Source of the DNA: UBA652 sp964598235
GTDB lineage: Bacteria; Pseudomonadota; Gammaproteobacteria; Nitrosococcales; Methylophagaceae
Reading direction: 5' to 3'
DNA: 25,753 bases
NCBI GenBank assembly: GCA_964598235.1
Contig: CAZRAY010000025.1
Location: forward strand, 1-25,753
How positions within the stretch are numbered: position 1 is the stretch's first letter; each line of letters begins with the position of its first letter. The notes beneath the pieces were generated by a model. The model was not told where the DNA came from, ran no database searches, and saw only the letters and a list, made by a program, of their open reading frames with translations. The translations under genes and the position numbers were made by a program. Of the stretch, positions 24,474-25,753 are shown one piece after another.

Positions 24474-24530
24474 AGCATAAAAATATTTTCACACTTTGCT
24501 TTAACCGCAAAATCATGCAAAAATCGAAGC

Positions 24531-25130
24531 ATGAAAAAACAAATCAACATCCAACAGCATGAAAACGTCTACGATGGCTTTTTCAAACTCAAAAAACTCA
24601 CCCTTCGCCATACCCTATTTGAAGGCGGCTGGACAGACCCCATTGAACGAGAACTCTTCCATCGCAATAACTGCGTTGGCGTCTTGCTCTATGATCCCAT
24701 TCGCGATGAAATCGTCTTAATCGAACAAATAAGAATGGGCGCCCTATTCCAAGATAATCCTGATGATGCTTGGCTATTAGAAATAGTAGCGGGCGGCATT
24801 GAGCAAGGCGAAACCGCCGAAGAGGTTGCCTATCGCGAAGCCATCGAAGAAGCCGGCTGTGAAATCAAAAAACTCACCCAAATCAGCCGGTTTTATACCA
24901 CGCCCGGCGGTTCTTCAGAGCAACTCACCCTCTTCTATGGCGAAGTAGACACCACTGATGTAGGCGGGTTCTACGGCCTACCAGAAGAAAATGAAGATAT
25001 TCGCGTCAGCACCGTTAAATTCGATGATGCTTATCAAATGATTCAAGATGGACGGATTGCTTCTGCCATTCCCATTATTGCCATTCAATGGCTATATATT
25101 CATCGGGCAGATTTACGACAGAAAAATTAG
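24531..25130 (+). CDS. nudF: ADP-ribose pyrophosphatase, Nudix family
   Basis: A 199-residue hydrolase that splits ADP-ribose to AMP and ribose 5-phosphate. The Nudix box is complete at about 88-110 (GGIEQGETAEEVAYREAIEEAGC: G-x5-E-x7-RE-x2-EE-x-G), with all metal-binding glutamates present. The N-terminal beta region (FFKLKKLTLRHTLFEGG, then ERELFHRNNCVGVLLYD and LIEQIRMGA) and the post-box TTPGGSSEQLTLFYGEVD are typical of NudF. Its usual neighbour tolC was not seen. The ATG has only a weak GAAG upstream. A REP-like repeat precedes the gene and a weak hairpin follows. Confidence 0.94.
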   Translation: MKKQINIQQHENVYDGFFKLKKLTLRHTLFEGGWTDPIERELFHRNNCVGVLLYDPIRDEIVLIEQIRMGALFQDNPDDAWLLEIVAGGIEQGETAEEVAYREAIEEAGCEIKKLTQISRFYTTPGGSSEQLTLFYGEVDTTDVGGFYGLPEENEDIRVSTVKFDDAYQMIQDGRIASAIPIIAIQWLYIHRADLRQKN

Positions 25131-25162
25131 CCATAAATTGCAGTGATACAGCACAATTATGG
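25131..25162 (+). terminator. Weak terminator-like hairpin after nudF
   Basis: CCATAAATTG (25131-25140) and CAATTATGG (25154-25162) pair with a single bulge around 13 bases. A T-rich but interrupted stretch (AATAGTTATTATTCT) follows. The stem begins right after the stop codon. It is AT-rich and may be inefficient. Confidence 0.4.
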
Positions 25163-25217
25163 AATAGTTATTATTCTCGTTATTAACAAGTTATATGAAA
25201 ATAAACCGGAGTGAAGT

Positions 25218-25753
25218 TTGAACAAAAACTATTATGTCTATGCATTAAAAGATCCTCGTTCAAATCCAGCTAAAATTTTCTACATTGGTAAAGGCACTGG
25301 AAGCAGAGCATGGAATCACATCATCAATGTTGATGAAACACGAAAAGGTGTATTCATTAAAGAAATTATTGATAGTGGTAGTGATGTAATGGTCACTCAA
25401 TTAGTAGGGGATCTAAGCGAAGTTCAAGCGTTAAAAATAGAATCCGAATTAATTTCAAGCTTTGGCACCATTGATGCTGGTGGTACATTATATAATACAG
25501 TCATACCAACAGGTACAGTTCGTCGTGTTCAAAAAGATATAAATGTTCCAACGGGTGTAATTGAAAAGGCACAAATTGGTATCACCCTATTAAAAGATGC
25601 ATTAGAAGAATTTGCTGAAGCAAATCCAGCTGGAATAACAAACTCAGATTCAGCACATTATTTAGGTCTTCAAAGTGACAATGATGGAAAACAACAAGAT
25701 TACTTAACGTACAGTGTGCTTGGAATTCTAATGAAAGAAGGTCGTATTATTAG
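25218..25753 (+). CDS. GIY-YIG nuclease-like protein with winged-helix-like C terminus, partial
   Basis: An open frame of 178 codons continues to the right edge. It starts at TTG (25218-25220), 6 bases after GGAG; no in-frame ATG or GTG is available before the conserved region. Residues 5-34 read as a GIY-YIG domain: YVY (6-8) in the GIY position, YIG (22-24) followed by KGTG, Arg30 and His34. Glu75 in ALKIESELISSFG and Asn93 in GGTLYNTV complete the pattern of the COG3680/LEM3-like group. The visible C-terminal part (NSDSAHYLGLQSDNDGKQQDYLTYSVLGILMKEGRI) looks like a winged-helix segment. The DNA is visibly richer in AT than its neighbours. It is probably an accessory, phage-defence or mobile-element-related nuclease; the function is inferred. 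Confidence 0.72.
   Translation, partial: MNKNYYVYALKDPRSNPAKIFYIGKGTGSRAWNHIINVDETRKGVFIKEIIDSGSDVMVTQLVGDLSEVQALKIESELISSFGTIDAGGTLYNTVIPTGTVRRVQKDINVPTGVIEKAQIGITLLKDALEEFAEANPAGITNSDSAHYLGLQSDNDGKQQDYLTYSVLGILMKEGRII

Noticed and set aside
24474..24530. Promoter of nudF
   Set aside because: The stretch is AT-rich but no -35/-10 pair with acceptable spacing and matches stood out.
1..25753. tRNA, rRNA, CRISPR arrays, insertion sequences, prophage
   Set aside because: No cloverleaf, regularly spaced repeat, transposase or integrase motif was recognised by eye; a covariance-model and HMM scan would be needed to exclude small RNAs.

Overview
The window looks like chromosomal DNA from a gammaproteobacterium of moderate to low GC. 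The evidence is gene content and order: the minor-pilin/PilY1 cluster, ilvI-ilvH-ilvC-pssA-leuA, holD-rimI, and the hda-perM-DUF2066/purM-purN-DUF3108 block, all arrangements familiar from Pseudomonas-type genomes. I cannot name a genus. No rRNA, tRNA, CRISPR array, insertion sequence or prophage was seen.

Layout. (1) 1-1288, minus: the 5' part of argD, then sodB (iron superoxide dismutase) with its own terminator. (2) 1397-8329, minus: a seven-gene type IV pilus operon in the order fimU/fimT-like, pilV, pilW, pilX, pilY1, a small secreted protein in the pilY2 position, and pilE. It has a good sigma-70 promoter at 8356-8384. pilY1 carries an uninterrupted run of 12 G on its coding strand. (3) 8574-11460, minus: leuA-holD-rimI, tightly coupled, preceded by a leucine attenuator-type leader that encodes a peptide with five consecutive Leu codons. 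The leader contains a perfect 33-bp tandem duplication, and the holD-like gene carries an in-frame palindromic repeat. (4) 11463-15701, minus: ilvI-ilvH-ilvC for branched-chain amino acids, ended by a 15-bp perfect terminator hairpin, then pssA (phosphatidylserine synthase). A 121-bp imperfect palindrome lies between ilvC and that terminator. (5) 15877-21914, minus: a six-gene chain of overlapping or nearly touching genes (DUF2066, a PgsA-like phosphatidyltransferase, perM-type permease, hda, an RpfE-like protein, recJ). (6) 21975-25130, plus: purM-purN-DUF3108, a REP/MITE-like inverted repeat, then nudF. (7) 25218-end, plus: a GIY-YIG nuclease-like gene with a TTG start, AT-rich and cut by the window edge.

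How it fits together. Most of the window is housekeeping metabolism. leuA and ilvIHC belong to one pathway, because acetohydroxyacid synthase and ketol-acid reductoisomerase supply the 2-ketoisovalerate that LeuA uses. The most unusual features are regulatory or structural. They are a candidate phase-variation tract inside pilY1, a leucine leader that appears to place a replication clamp-loader subunit and a ribosomal-protein acetyltransferase under leucine control, and three different palindromic repeat elements, one of them inside a coding sequence. All functional calls rest on reading the sequence and family knowledge; no database search was run.
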